DNA of 64,000 nucleotides, from the NCBI RefSeq assembly GCF_900172225.1, contig NZ_FWFO01000001.1, positions 1,798,001 to 1,862,000 of the forward strand. Direction: 5' to 3'. Source of the stretch: Falsiruegeria litorea R37. GTDB lineage: Bacteria > Pseudomonadota > Alphaproteobacteria > Rhodobacterales > Rhodobacteraceae. Within the stretch, counting starts at the first letter, position 1. Each line of letters opens with the position of its first letter. The notes under the pieces were generated by a model that did not search any database, was not told the origin of the DNA, and saw nothing but the letters and a program-made list of their open reading frames with translations. The position numbers were made by a program, and so were the translations under genes. Below are positions 54,019-63,661 of this stretch, piece by piece.

Positions 54019-55680
54019 TTAGGCTGCCCAACCGTATTTATAGAGGTGCATCTCGAACGAGACATGCATGTCAGTATTCACCAGACCCTCTTTCATGTGG
54101 CGATAGAGCGAACGCCAGTAAGGCTGAACAGTGACGCCCTCTTCCTGGATCATGGCCTGGCCTTTGGCCGACACTTCGCGGCGCTTGTCCGCGTCGGCAA
54201 TCGCCAGTGCGTCCTGCAGCAGAGCATCGAACTCGGGGTTGGCCCAGCCGAACTCGTTCCACGCTTCGCCCGACTTATAGGCCAGCGCCCAGATTTGCAC
54301 GCCCAGAGGACGGTGGTTCCAGTTGGTCGAGCTGTAGGGATACTTGGCCCAGTCGTTCCAGAAGGTGTTGCCCGGCAGAACGGTCCGCTTGACCTTGATG
54401 CCCGCGTCACGCAGCTGCGCGGCGACGGCGTCGGTCGTGTTGCGGCGCCAGTCGTCGTCGATCGACAGCAGCTCGTGCTCGAAATCGGCCATGCCGGCCT
54501 CTTCCATCAGCTTGCGTGCGCCTTCGGGGTCGACCTTTTGAGCGGGCAGTTCGGCATACTCGGGGTGGATCGGACCGACGTGGTGGTTTTCGGCGGGTGC
54601 GCCGCGGCCACCAAAGCCCAGCTCCAGACAAACCGAGTTGTCGACGGCCATCTGCAGCGCCTGACGAACGCGCTTGTCCGCATAGGGCTTCATGCCGTCC
54701 ACTTCGGCCAACTGGTTCGGACGGATCACGATGGTGTTCATGGTTACAACTTCGGACTTGGCATAGCCCAGGCCGTCCATGACGTCGATGAACTCACCAA
54801 CCGATTCATAGAGCATGTCGACTTCGTCGGATTCCAGCGCCGCCAGCCAGGCCGACGGGTCGGTGCCGTAGTCGATGAACTCGATCCGATCCAGCGGCGG
54901 ACGGCCGTGGACAGCTTCGCCCCACCAGGTGTGGTTCTCGTTGCGGACCAGAACCGATTTCACGCCCACTTCGAGCTCGAGCATCGAGTAGGGGCCGGTG
55001 CCCACGTTGTTGAGTAGGTCATTTTCGCTGAAGCTTTTGTGAACGATGGCCGCCGGATAGTCGGCCATGCCCGGGATCAGCGAGATGTCGGATGCAGGCA
55101 GGTTCAGCTTGAGGGTGTGGCTGTCAACAACTTCGATGCCGCCTTCGATGGCCTGACCGGTCTCGGTGTCGACCAGCGTGGCGAAACGACCCGCCATCGA
55201 GTTGGTTTCCGAGCTCTTGTCGCACCAGCGCGCCACGTTAAAGGCCACGTCTTCGGCGGTAAAGTCGTCGCCGTTGTTCCACTTGACGCCTTTGCGGACG
55301 TTCAGGGTGTAGACGGTGGCGTCTTCGTTGACTTCCCAGCTTTCCAGCAGCATGCCTTCGAACGTACCGTCCGAGTTGTACTGTACCAGATATTCCAGCG
55401 CACCACGGCTGAAGTTGGCGATCTGCGACCAGTCATAGGTGCGCGGATCCTTCAGTGCGCGCACTTCCATCTGGATGCGCATGGTGCCGCCTTGCTTGGC
55501 TTCAGCTGCTGCCACAGGTGTGGGCAGGCCGATCATGCCATAGGCGGCGGCCGCGGTGACACCTAGGCCAGTAGCACGGGTCAGGAATTCACGGCGGTTC
55601 AATTCGCCTTTGTGATATTCCTGTGCGTGCATTTCTGCGGCCCAATGTACGGGTGCACCTGTGAGTGTTTTATGTGTCAT
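54019..55680 (-). CDS. Tat-exported ABC importer substrate-binding protein (SBP_bac_5)
   Basis: 553 residues. A long N-region precedes a twin-arginine motif NRREFLTRA (Arg 29-30), a hydrophobic core and a cleavage site near PVAAA-E. The mature part is a family 5 solute-binding protein ([22 protein letters not shown], split; then [21 protein letters not shown]). It brings peptides or related solutes to the permeases encoded downstream. Tat export of such a protein is less common than Sec export and suggests folding or cofactor binding before export. The AraC-type gene lies upstream on the same strand. Confidence 0.9.
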   Translation of the reverse strand: MTHKTLTGAPVHWAAEMHAQEYHKGELNRREFLTRATGLGVTAAAAYGMIGLPTPVAAAEAKQGGTMRIQMEVRALKDPRTYDWSQIANFSRGALEYLVQYNSDGTFEGMLLESWEVNEDATVYTLNVRKGVKWNNGDDFTAEDVAFNVARWCDKSSETNSMAGRFATLVDTETGQAIEGGIEVVDSHTLKLNLPASDISLIPGMADYPAAIVHKSFSENDLLNNVGTGPYSMLELEVGVKSVLVRNENHTWWGEAVHGRPPLDRIEFIDYGTDPSAWLAALESDEVDMLYESVGEFIDVMDGLGYAKSEVVTMNTIVIRPNQLAEVDGMKPYADKRVRQALQMAVDNSVCLELGFGGRGAPAENHHVGPIHPEYAELPAQKVDPEGARKLMEEAGMADFEHELLSIDDDWRRNTTDAVAAQLRDAGIKVKRTVLPGNTFWNDWAKYPYSSTNWNHRPLGVQIWALAYKSGEAWNEFGWANPEFDALLQDALAIADADKRREVSAKGQAMIQEEGVTVQPYWRSLYRHMKEGLVNTDMHVSFEMHLYKYGWAA

Positions 55681-55850
55681 CTAATTCTCCCTGTGACGCA
55701 TTTTTGTTTTTGGAAGTTCACACCACGCGAACCGGCAAACGGCGCCGTTCTGCGTCGTGGATGTATCTGTTGTGGAAGTGACATTTCCCCATGCACGACA
55801 TTCCGCACTAGATTTGGGGATACGTCAATGTTCTCTTTCGTCATTCCAGT

Positions 55851-55885
55851 GCAAAAAAACGACATTTCGATCGCAAAAAAACGAC
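55851..55885. promoter_or_regulatory. phased 13-bp direct repeat, AraC-type operator candidate
   Basis: The 13-base sequence GCAAAAAAACGAC occurs at 55851-55863 and again at 55873-55885, a spacing of 22 bases or two helical turns. It sits just after the end of the AraC-family gene and about 170 bases before the Tat-signal binding-protein gene. Tandem half-sites on one helix face are typical for AraC dimers. Confidence 0.55.
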
Positions 55886-55905
55886 TTGCTTTCTATGAAT
55901 GTTTT

Positions 55906-56724
55906 TCAATTGGACGCCGGGTCAATTTGGATCGACCGTCTTAGCTCTCTTGGAGACTGCCCGGTGTGTTGTTGTATGAACGTGGTGAAATATGCGGCAC
56001 TTCCAAAGCCAAGATGGCGGGCGATGTCCTGCATTGGGACCTCTGTCGCTCCTAGTAATTGGTGTGCCGCATGCAGAATGCGACCGGTCAGCAAAGATGC
56101 GGCGGTTTCGCCGGTTTCCGCCTTGCATACGCGGGTCAAGTGGGTCGGCGTCACACCAAGAGATGCCGCGTGATCGGCCATGCTGCCGCCATCAGAAAAG
56201 GACCCGGTCAGTTGAGTGAAATACCTGCGAGAAAGACGTCGCGATGCAAGCTCGCGGCGGGATGTCGGTGTGGTTTCGATGTTGCGGCGCAACCAGATGC
56301 CCACCAGGCCGCAATAGGCAAGCATGGCGCTTTGTGACAAGGGGCGTTCGCTGGCTTGCTCTCGCAGGATGGCGTCAAACAAGCTGGTAAGTTCGGCCTG
56401 AATCGTCCCGTCCAGTATCCGCAGATGCAGCGGTGCTTCTGGCAAGGTCAGAGCGGTTCCCGGGGGGATCAGCAAAACGTTGCCCAGGGCCTGCCGCCCC
56501 AACGAAACCGCCATCAAATTGCGCGAGGGAACAAACATTGCGTTATGTGCCCCCAGGCCGACCTTTGCACCATCCAGCAACGCGGTGCCCTGGCCCCGTG
56601 TCAGCCAGATCAGTGCATGTTCCGAGCGGTCGTGTGGAAGCTCTAGCTGCCAGTGCCCGGCTTGGGTCATCTGCGCCAAGGACCGCAGACGGATCAGCGG
56701 CGACTCGATTGGATTAAATGCCAT
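55906..56724 (-). CDS. AraC-family transcriptional regulator
   Basis: 272 residues. The N-terminal cupin-like ligand domain (about 1-135) contains the ALIWLTRGQGTALLDG segment. The C-terminal double helix-turn-helix is seen in ADHAASLGVTPTHLTRVCKAETG and MQDIARHLGFGSAAYFTTFIQQHTGQSPRELR, the diagnostic end of AraC proteins. A TTG one codon upstream is possible, but the ATG at 56724 is preferred. It precedes importer operon 2 and probably activates it; the paired repeat at 55851-55885 is a candidate site. Confidence 0.93.
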   Translation of the reverse strand: MAFNPIESPLIRLRSLAQMTQAGHWQLELPHDRSEHALIWLTRGQGTALLDGAKVGLGAHNAMFVPSRNLMAVSLGRQALGNVLLIPPGTALTLPEAPLHLRILDGTIQAELTSLFDAILREQASERPLSQSAMLAYCGLVGIWLRRNIETTPTSRRELASRRLSRRYFTQLTGSFSDGGSMADHAASLGVTPTHLTRVCKAETGETAASLLTGRILHAAHQLLGATEVPMQDIARHLGFGSAAYFTTFIQQHTGQSPRELRRSIQIDPASN

Positions 56725-56854
56725 CAATTAGGTTGTTCGAAAAAGTGCCCCACTCGTTAACCACGAACTACAGCATGGAAAATCCGGGGAATCAATGATT
56801 TCGACCCGCGTCACTCAGTTCGATCACAACCGCGTGACCGATGGCGGAAGAACC

Positions 56855-57724
56855 CTAAGGGGTGATCCGAATCCAATCCTTCATCCGGGACCGGAACCAG
56901 GTCCGTTGACGCTTGGCAAACTGCCGGGTGGCGATTGTGGCCCGCCCGCGGGCCGTGTCGAGCGTCATGTCGCCTTCCAGATATGCCATCAACTCGGGCA
57001 CTCCGATCGCCTTGCAGGACGGCAAAGCCGGATCATAACGGCCGCGCATGGCCTCAACCTCGTCCAGTGCGCCCATGTCCAGCATCAGGTCGAACCGCCG
57101 CGCGATGCGTTCGTTTAACCAGCCTTTCTCGACGTCGAAAACAACCGGCACCACCTGATCCAGGGGCAGAATCGGTGGCGGGGTGTCGTCTTGCCAATCC
57201 GCCAGCGGACGCCCCGTCGCGGTCAATACCTCCCACGCGCGCTGCACCCGCGCGCGATTGAGCGCGTCGATGCGTGATGTCGTTTCCGGATCAAGTTCAG
57301 CAAGCAACGCTTCGCGTGTCATCTGATCGGCCCTGTGGCGCACTTCGGGGGGCGTTGCGGGAATCGCGGCCATGCCCTGCGTGAGCGTATTGAAATAGAG
57401 ACCGGTCCCCCCAACGATGATGGGCCGGTCAGGGCCGGTCAGGAAAGGCGTCACCTCACGCAACCAATGCCCGGCGGAATAGGTCGCATCAAAGGGGATG
57501 TGGCGATACAGGCGATGGGGCGCCTGGGCCTCTTCTTCTTCCGATGGGCAGGCGGTGATCACGCGCCAGCTGTCATAGATCTGGCTGGCATCAGCATTGA
57601 TGATCACGCCCCCATGACGCGCAGCAATCTCGAGCGCGAGGGCGGATTTGCCCGAGGCCGTGGGGCCAGCGATCAGGATCGGTCGGGTGTCGGTGATTTC
57701 TGGCAGTTGGCTCAGCAGTGACAT
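56855..57724 (-). CDS. miaA: tRNA dimethylallyltransferase
   Basis: 289 residues. The P-loop [15 protein letters not shown], the GGTGLYFN motif and the C-terminal KAIGVPEL and [14 protein letters not shown] segments are diagnostic. MiaA adds dimethylallyl to A37 of tRNAs reading UNN codons. Length is normal. It is divergent from pyrH, with about 120 bases between the starts. Confidence 0.96.
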   Translation of the reverse strand: MSLLSQLPEITDTRPILIAGPTASGKSALALEIAARHGGVIINADASQIYDSWRVITACPSEEEEAQAPHRLYRHIPFDATYSAGHWLREVTPFLTGPDRPIIVGGTGLYFNTLTQGMAAIPATPPEVRHRADQMTREALLAELDPETTSRIDALNRARVQRAWEVLTATGRPLADWQDDTPPPILPLDQVVPVVFDVEKGWLNERIARRFDLMLDMGALDEVEAMRGRYDPALPSCKAIGVPELMAYLEGDMTLDTARGRATIATRQFAKRQRTWFRSRMKDWIRITP

Positions 57725-57843
57725 GTGTTTTTCCGATGACCCATGAAATTCCTGCCCTGTCCTGTCTCATGCCGCATTGAACCTGACGGCCTTTTCCTTC
57801 ATTTTGCGCGGGAAATTAACCCCGTGTGAGCCCGGAGCGCAAC

Positions 57844-58593
57844 ATGACCTCATCCTCTTCATCCGAGAACGAGCAGACCGAAACAACCTATAAACGCGTG
57901 ATGCTGAAAATATCGGGGGAGGCATTGATGGGGGACCAGGGCTTTGGCCTGCATCCACCCACCGTTCAGCGCATCGCGCAAGAAGTGAAAACCGTACACG
58001 ATATGGGCGTCGAGATCTGCATGGTGATCGGCGGCGGCAACATTTTCCGCGGCCTCAGCGGGTCGGCCCAGGGGATGGAACGTACCACCGCTGATTACAT
58101 GGGCATGCTGGCCACGGTGATGAACGCACTGGGGATGCAATCCGCTCTCGAAGAGCTTGGCGTGTTCACCCGTGTGATTTCGGCGATCCGTATGGACGAA
58201 GTTTGCGAGCCCTACATCCGTCGCCGCGCCGTGCGTCACCTGGAAAAGAAACGGGTCTGTATCTTTGCGGCTGGCACCGGCAACCCGTATTTTACCACCG
58301 ACACCGCCGCCACGCTTCGCGCCAACGAAATGGCCTGCGAGGCGATCTTCATGGGCAAGAATGGCGTCGACGGCGTTTATGATAAAGACCCGGCGACAAA
58401 TGACGATGCCGTGCGCTATGACGAGGTCAGCTATGACGACGTTCTGGCCAAGCGCCTCAAGGTCATGGACGCCTCGGCCATTGCACTGGCGCGCGACAAC
58501 AATTTGCCGCTGATTGTCTTTGGACTGGACGAACCGGGTGGGTTCCGTGGCATTCTGGCGGGCAAGGGCACCTATACAAAGGTATCCGGCTAA
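57844..58593 (+). CDS. pyrH: uridylate (UMP) kinase
   Basis: 249 residues. The start region [14 protein letters not shown], the GGGNIFRG motif and the [12 protein letters not shown] and [17 protein letters not shown] segments are typical of hexameric bacterial UMP kinases. The ATG at 57844 follows GGAG; an in-frame alternative start six codons upstream is less likely. First gene in this window of the conserved block that normally follows rpsB-tsf. Confidence 0.96.
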   Translation: MTSSSSSENEQTETTYKRVMLKISGEALMGDQGFGLHPPTVQRIAQEVKTVHDMGVEICMVIGGGNIFRGLSGSAQGMERTTADYMGMLATVMNALGMQSALEELGVFTRVISAIRMDEVCEPYIRRRAVRHLEKKRVCIFAAGTGNPYFTTDTAATLRANEMACEAIFMGKNGVDGVYDKDPATNDDAVRYDEVSYDDVLAKRLKVMDASAIALARDNNLPLIVFGLDEPGGFRGILAGKGTYTKVSG

Positions 58594-58641
58594 GGCTATA
58601 GGCTTTGGCAACCGATAATCCTGTTAAGGGGAGTGGGCAGC

Positions 58642-59208
58642 ATGTCTGACGAATTTATGCTTGATACAGATGACCTTGAGCGCCGCATGGAAGGCGCCAT
58701 GGCCAATCTGAAAACCGAATTTGCGTCCTTGCGGACGGGCCGAGCCTCGGGCTCGATGCTGGAGCCGGTGATGGTCGATGCTTATGGCTCGATGACGCCG
58801 ATCAACCAGGTGGGCACCGTTAACGTGCCGGAACCGCGCATGGTCACAATCAACGTTTGGGACAAGTCGTTGGTGGGCAAGGTCGAAAAGGCGATCCGCG
58901 AAAGCGGCCTGGGCATCAACCCGCAGCTCAACGGCACCATCATCATGCTGCCCATCCCCGAGCTGAACGAAGAACGTCGCCGCGAACTGACCAAAGTCGC
59001 CGGCAGCTACGCGGAAAACGCGCGGGTTTCTGTGCGCAACGTGCGCCGCGACGGGATGGACCAGATCAAGAAGGCCAAGTCCGACGGTGACGTGTCCGAG
59101 GATGACCAGAAATTCTGGGAAGCCGAGGTGCAGGAGCTGACCGACAAGATGATCAAGATGGTCGACGAAGCTCTGGAAACCAAGCAAGCCGAAATCATGC
59201 AGGTCTGA
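58642..59208 (+). CDS. frr: ribosome recycling factor
   Basis: 188 residues. The hallmark segments [20 protein letters not shown] and [10 protein letters not shown], and the C-terminal helix ending near [19 protein letters not shown], are all present. With EF-G it splits post-termination ribosomes. The ATG at 58642 follows AAGGGGAG; three codons upstream lack this spacing. It lies 48 bases after pyrH. Confidence 0.96.
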   Translation: MSDEFMLDTDDLERRMEGAMANLKTEFASLRTGRASGSMLEPVMVDAYGSMTPINQVGTVNVPEPRMVTINVWDKSLVGKVEKAIRESGLGINPQLNGTIIMLPIPELNEERRRELTKVAGSYAENARVSVRNVRRDGMDQIKKAKSDGDVSEDDQKFWEAEVQELTDKMIKMVDEALETKQAEIMQV

Positions 59209-59219
59209 ACGGTTCATTT

Positions 59220-59951
59220 ATGCCCAAAGACCCACATTCCGACCTTCCCGCAGGTCCACGTCACGTTGCCATCATCATGGATGGCAACGGCCGTTGGGCC
59301 CAGGCGCGGGGACGTCCCCGTTTGTTCGGCCATCACGCCGGTGCCAAACGTGTCCGCGAAGTGGTCGAGGCTTGCCCCGACTACGGCGTGAAATATTTGA
59401 CTATTTTTGCCTTTTCTACGGAAAATTGGAAACGAACACAGGTCGAAGTTGCCGGCCTGATGAGCCTGTTCCGGCGCTACATTACGAAAGAAGCGCGGGC
59501 GTTGGACGAAGAAGGTGTTCGGGTTCGCTTTATTGGCGACAGGCTGCGTCTGGATCCCAAGTTGATCAAGCTGATGGACAGTCTCGAAGAGCTGACTGAA
59601 AACAACGACAGGGTGCATCTGACCATCGCGCTGAATTATGGCGGCCGGGATGAGGTCGCCCGTGCGACCAAGCAGCTGGCGCAGGACGTGGCTGATGGCA
59701 AGCTGAACCCGGATGACGTAGATGAGGAAACGCTGCCCAAATATCTGGACACGCAGGTGTTGCCCGACCCGGATCTGGTCATCCGCACCAGCGGCGAGGC
59801 GCGTATATCGAACTTCCTGCTGTGGCAGTCGGCTTACTCAGAATACGAATTCATCGACACGCTGTGGCCGGATTTCACCGCCGAAGAGTTGGGGCGCCTG
59901 TGCCGTGGGTTTGGCAGTCGGGATCGCCGGTTCGGGGCTGTGAAGACATGA
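59220..59951 (+). CDS. uppS: undecaprenyl diphosphate synthase
   Basis: 243 residues. The cis-prenyltransferase motifs IIMDGNGRWAQARG, FAFSTENWKR and DLVIRTSGEARISNFLLWQ are intact. It makes the C55 lipid carrier for cell wall synthesis. It follows frr by 11 bases and overlaps cdsA (ATGA). Confidence 0.97.
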   Translation: MPKDPHSDLPAGPRHVAIIMDGNGRWAQARGRPRLFGHHAGAKRVREVVEACPDYGVKYLTIFAFSTENWKRTQVEVAGLMSLFRRYITKEARALDEEGVRVRFIGDRLRLDPKLIKLMDSLEELTENNDRVHLTIALNYGGRDEVARATKQLAQDVADGKLNPDDVDEETLPKYLDTQVLPDPDLVIRTSGEARISNFLLWQSAYSEYEFIDTLWPDFTAEELGRLCRGFGSRDRRFGAVKT

Positions 59952-60730
59952 AAGATGGACGGTGGGCCGACCTGACGGCACGTGTAGGGTCGGCCATCGT
60001 TCTGGTCGCCATCGGCGCCATCGAAGTCTGGCTGGGCGGCTTGTGGTTTGAAAGCTTTATCGCAGCCGCGTGCGGGATCATGATCTGGGAACTGACCCGG
60101 ATGATTGATCCGGACAAACCGCAGGTTGCCATTCAGCTGGGGATTCTAACGGCGGCGGCCGTCGTGCTCAGCTATCACATCCCGCCGCTATTTGTACTGC
60201 CTGTGCTGTTGGCACCTGCCTTGGTGGGCGTTGGACAAATCAGGTCACGCAGGGGGCTGTTTGCCATCTTCGCCATCTGGATCACCTGCGCAGGGCTGGG
60301 GTTCATTTCGATCCGCGAAAATATGGGCTTTGAATGGATGCTCTGGCTGATCGGTGTGGTCGTGGCCACAGACGTGGCCGGGTACTTTGCCGGCAAGGCC
60401 ATTGGTGGACCCAAGTTCTGGCCCGCAGTCAGTCCCAAAAAGACCTGGTCCGGCACCGCCGGAGGCTGGATCGCGGCTGCTTTGGTCGGAGTGGCCTTTG
60501 CAGCCTATGGTGGCTATGGCGTTCGACTGGTTGTCATTTCGGTTCTGGCTTCGATGTTCTCGCAAGCGGGCGATGTGGCTGAAAGCGCGCTCAAGCGGCG
60601 GGTCGGGATCAAGGACAGCTCGAACCTGATTCCGGGGCATGGCGGGTTCCTGGATCGCTTTGACGGCATGATGGGCGCGGCCTTGTTTGTCTTGCTTGCA
60701 GGGCTACTTTACGCACCCGGAGATATGTGA
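59948..60730 (+). CDS. cdsA: phosphatidate cytidylyltransferase
   Basis: 260 residues with about seven membrane helices. The signature SPKKTWSGTAGG followed by the final segment IKDSSNLIPGHGGFLDRFDGMM is diagnostic of CdsA. It makes CDP-diacylglycerol for phospholipids. The ATG at 59948 overlaps the uppS stop; the open frame continues upstream in the uppS sequence but that part is a shadow. Confidence 0.95.
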   Translation: MKDGRWADLTARVGSAIVLVAIGAIEVWLGGLWFESFIAAACGIMIWELTRMIDPDKPQVAIQLGILTAAAVVLSYHIPPLFVLPVLLAPALVGVGQIRSRRGLFAIFAIWITCAGLGFISIRENMGFEWMLWLIGVVVATDVAGYFAGKAIGGPKFWPAVSPKKTWSGTAGGWIAAALVGVAFAAYGGYGVRLVVISVLASMFSQAGDVAESALKRRVGIKDSSNLIPGHGGFLDRFDGMMGAALFVLLAGLLYAPGDM

Positions 60731-61905
60731 TGCGGAAAGTCTCGATTTTCGGGGCGACAGGATCCATCGGACAGAACACCGTCGATCTGATCGCCCGCGA
60801 TCCCAACACCTATGACGTCGTGGCATTGACCGGGGGCGCGAATATTGCGCTCTTGGCCGAGGACGCAAAGCGGCTTAGGGCGGACATTGCAATCACCGCC
60901 TATGACGACCGTCTGGACGACCTGCGCGCGGCCTTGGCCGGAACCGGGATTGAGGCCGCAGCAGGGCAGGCAGCGCTGGTCGAGGCGGGCGCGCGGCCTG
61001 CCGATTGGGTCATGTCGGCCATTGTGGGCGCGGCGGGTCTGGCTCCGGGGCTTGAGGCGCTGAAACAAGGCGCCACGCTGGCGCTGGCCAACAAGGAAAC
61101 GCTGGTATGTGCCGGGCAGCTGGTGCTGGACACCGCCCGGCAGCATGACGCGCGGTTGTTGCCCGTCGACAGCGAGCATTCGGCGATCTTTCAGGCGCTG
61201 GTGGGCGAAGATATGGCCAGCGTCGAACGGATCATAATCACCGCCAGCGGCGGTGCATTCCGCGACTGGCCGCTTGAGGCCTTGGAACATGCAAGCTTGG
61301 CTGAGGCATCCAATCACCCGAACTGGGACATGGGGCAACGGATCACCATCGACAGCGCATCGATGTTCAACAAGGCACTCGAAGTCATTGAAACGCGAGA
61401 GTTCTTTGGTGTCGATCCATCGCAGATCGAGGTCATCATTCACCCCGAATCCATGGTTCATTCACTGGTGGGCTTCCGCGATGGCGCCTTGATGGCCCAT
61501 CTTGGTGCGCCTGATATGCGCCACGCCATCGGTTATGCGCTGCATTGGCCGGAACGCCGGGATCTGCCCGTCGCGCGACTGGACCTTGCACAGCTGGGTC
61601 AGCTGAACTTCAAAGCGCCCGAGGATGCCCGGTATCCGGCCCTGCGCCTGGCCTATGAGGTGATGGACCGGGGCGGGTTGTCGGGCGCAGTTTTCAATGC
61701 CGCCAAGGAACGCGCGCTGGATGCCTTTATTGCAGAGCGCATCGGTTTTCTGGATATGGCGTGCGTGGTTGAACAGGTATTGGACCGATTTGAGGCCAAT
61801 CCGGGTCTTATTGATGCCCAAATGACCCTTGATAACGTGACCCAAACAGACCATCTGGCCCGTCTATGGGCCGACGAGGCAATGGCACAGCGAGCAGGTA
61901 GGTAA
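60730..61905 (+). CDS. dxr: 1-deoxy-D-xylulose 5-phosphate reductoisomerase
   Basis: 391 residues. NADPH-binding GATGSIGQNT, LANKETLVCAG, the metal/substrate motif PVDSEHSAIFQAL and ITASGGAFRDW are conserved. Second step of the MEP isoprenoid pathway, supplying precursors for UppS and MiaA, which are encoded nearby. The ATG overlaps the cdsA stop as TGATG. Confidence 0.97.
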   Translation: MRKVSIFGATGSIGQNTVDLIARDPNTYDVVALTGGANIALLAEDAKRLRADIAITAYDDRLDDLRAALAGTGIEAAAGQAALVEAGARPADWVMSAIVGAAGLAPGLEALKQGATLALANKETLVCAGQLVLDTARQHDARLLPVDSEHSAIFQALVGEDMASVERIIITASGGAFRDWPLEALEHASLAEASNHPNWDMGQRITIDSASMFNKALEVIETREFFGVDPSQIEVIIHPESMVHSLVGFRDGALMAHLGAPDMRHAIGYALHWPERRDLPVARLDLAQLGQLNFKAPEDARYPALRLAYEVMDRGGLSGAVFNAAKERALDAFIAERIGFLDMACVVEQVLDRFEANPGLIDAQMTLDNVTQTDHLARLWADEAMAQRAGR

Positions 61906-61906
61906 C

Positions 61907-63253
61907 GTGGATATTCTTGGTTTGATCCCCCAATTCGGCGGCGCGATTTACACGATCGCGGCCTTTGTGCTGGCCTTGTCGGTTATCGTCTTTGTGCATG
62001 AATACGGCCACTACATCGTGGGCCGTTGGTCCGGTATTCACCCCGAGGTCTTCTCGCTTGGCTTTGGCCCGGTGATCTGGAGCCGGGTGGACAAGCGCGG
62101 GACCCGCTGGCAGGTCGCGCTGTTGCCCTTTGGCGGCTATGTCAAATTCATGGGCGACGCCAACGCCGCATCCGGCAAGGATGCCGAAGCGATGGAGGCA
62201 ATCGAAGACCCCGAAACGCTGCGTCGCACCATGCACGGTGCGCCCCTCTGGGCGCGCTCGGCCACTGTGGCCGCTGGCCCGGTGTTCAACTTTATCATGT
62301 CGATTCTGGTTTTTGCGGCGATTTTCATGTTCCGCGGCGAGGCAACTGACCCGCTGACGGTTGGTGAACTCAAGGCATTGCCCAATACGGTGCAGGAATT
62401 GCGGGTTGGGGACCAGATCACAGCGATCAATGGGGTTGCTACACCCAGCTTTGATGAACCCGAAAAATGGGACGCTTTTGTCGAAGCGCTCGAGCCGCAA
62501 CCGCAGTTGGACTATGGGATAACCCGCGACGGGCAGTCGCTGACGGTGACCGGCCCTTGGTTGTTTCCGCCCTATATTCAACAGGTCGCTCCACGCAGCG
62601 CGGCCTATGATATTGAGCTGAAGGCCGGTGACGTGATCACCGCGGTTGAGGGCGAGCCGATTTACGCCTTCTCGCAACTCAAGGACATCGTGGAAACCTC
62701 GGACGGCCGTGTCCTGCTGCTGGATGTATGGCGCGATGGCGCGATGCTGGAATTTGCGCTGGCTCCACGCCGCACGGATGAGCCGCAAGCCGAAGGCGGG
62801 TTCAAGACCCATTGGCGCATCGGCATCGTGGGCGGTATGGCGCTTGATCCTGCAACCCAGGCTGCCGGTCCCATCGACGCCTTGACGGGCGGGGTGGCGC
62901 AGACCCTGCGGATCATCGAAGGGTCGTTGTCTGGTGTCTGGCACATGATCACCGGCGCGATCAGCACCTGCAACATTTCGGGGCCCATCGGTATTGCCGA
63001 AACATCGGGAGCATTGGCCAGCCAGGGCGCACAAAGCTTTATTTGGTTCATTGCCGTGCTGTCGACTGCTGTGGGGTTGATCAATCTCTTTCCGGTGCCG
63101 GTTCTGGATGGCGGGCATCTGGTGTTCTACGCGTATGAGGCCGTTTCAGGCAAACCGCCAAGCGATCGGGCCCTGCGGATCTTGATGTCCATCGGCATCA
63201 TGCTGGTGCTTTCCCTGATGGTGTTTTCTGTGGGTAACGACCTCTTCTGTTAA
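61907..63253 (+). CDS. rseP: RseP-type site-2 zinc protease
   Basis: 448 residues. The active site HEYGHYIVGRW is in the first membrane helix. PDZ regions occupy the middle (near RSAAYDIELKAGDVI), and the LFPVPVLDGGHLVF motif lies near the C-terminus. It cleaves anti-sigma factors or remnant signal peptides within the membrane. The start is GTG at 61907, one base after the dxr stop. Confidence 0.95.
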   Translation: MDILGLIPQFGGAIYTIAAFVLALSVIVFVHEYGHYIVGRWSGIHPEVFSLGFGPVIWSRVDKRGTRWQVALLPFGGYVKFMGDANAASGKDAEAMEAIEDPETLRRTMHGAPLWARSATVAAGPVFNFIMSILVFAAIFMFRGEATDPLTVGELKALPNTVQELRVGDQITAINGVATPSFDEPEKWDAFVEALEPQPQLDYGITRDGQSLTVTGPWLFPPYIQQVAPRSAAYDIELKAGDVITAVEGEPIYAFSQLKDIVETSDGRVLLLDVWRDGAMLEFALAPRRTDEPQAEGGFKTHWRIGIVGGMALDPATQAAGPIDALTGGVAQTLRIIEGSLSGVWHMITGAISTCNISGPIGIAETSGALASQGAQSFIWFIAVLSTAVGLINLFPVPVLDGGHLVFYAYEAVSGKPPSDRALRILMSIGIMLVLSLMVFSVGNDLFC

Positions 63254-63347
63254 AGAGGAGGTCGCAAGGCCGCCGCAGAGGTGCCCAAGTCTTGCCACAT
63301 TCGCCGGTTAATTTTCTGGGAAAGATGAACACCAGAGGATCGGGACC

Positions 63348-63473
63348 ATGCAAACCCTGCAGCAATCGTATCGCGGATTGAGCCTATTGTTCGAACTGAA
63401 CTGGGACCGGCTCTTGTATCTCGGCACCATCGCATTTGCGCTCATGCTCGGAGCGTACCTGGGAAGCCTTTGA
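63348..63473 (+). CDS. 41-residue single-span membrane protein between rseP and bamA
   Basis: The frame begins MQTLQQSYRGLSLLFELNWD and ends in a membrane helix (LYLGTIAFALMLGAYLGSL). AGAGGATCGG precedes the ATG. It lies in the spacer between rseP and bamA and ends 25 bases before a strong terminator. Its composition, ribosome binding site and position argue that it is real. Function unknown. Confidence 0.65.
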   Translation: MQTLQQSYRGLSLLFELNWDRLLYLGTIAFALMLGAYLGSL

Positions 63474-63498
63474 TTCTCATCAAATTGGTATGACACGA

Positions 63499-63532
63499 GA
63501 CACGCGGTCCTCTGGGCCGCGTGTCTTTTTCT
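63499..63532 (+). terminator. strong intrinsic terminator of the pyrH-rseP block
   Basis: GACACGCGG (63499-63507) pairs perfectly with 63517-63525 and is followed by TTTTTCTT. It lies between the 41-codon gene and bamA, so bamA most likely has its own promoter in the following 130 bases. Confidence 0.9.
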
Positions 63533-63661
63533 TGGTTTTGACATCGTGCCACAATCCGGCTAGTGAACTTCCCAAGTCTGCTAAAAATTCGGGTTGATAA
63601 TAAGATGAATAATGGGAGAGACGTGGGAACATCCTGCGGTTGTCAGATTACAGGCTCCTAC

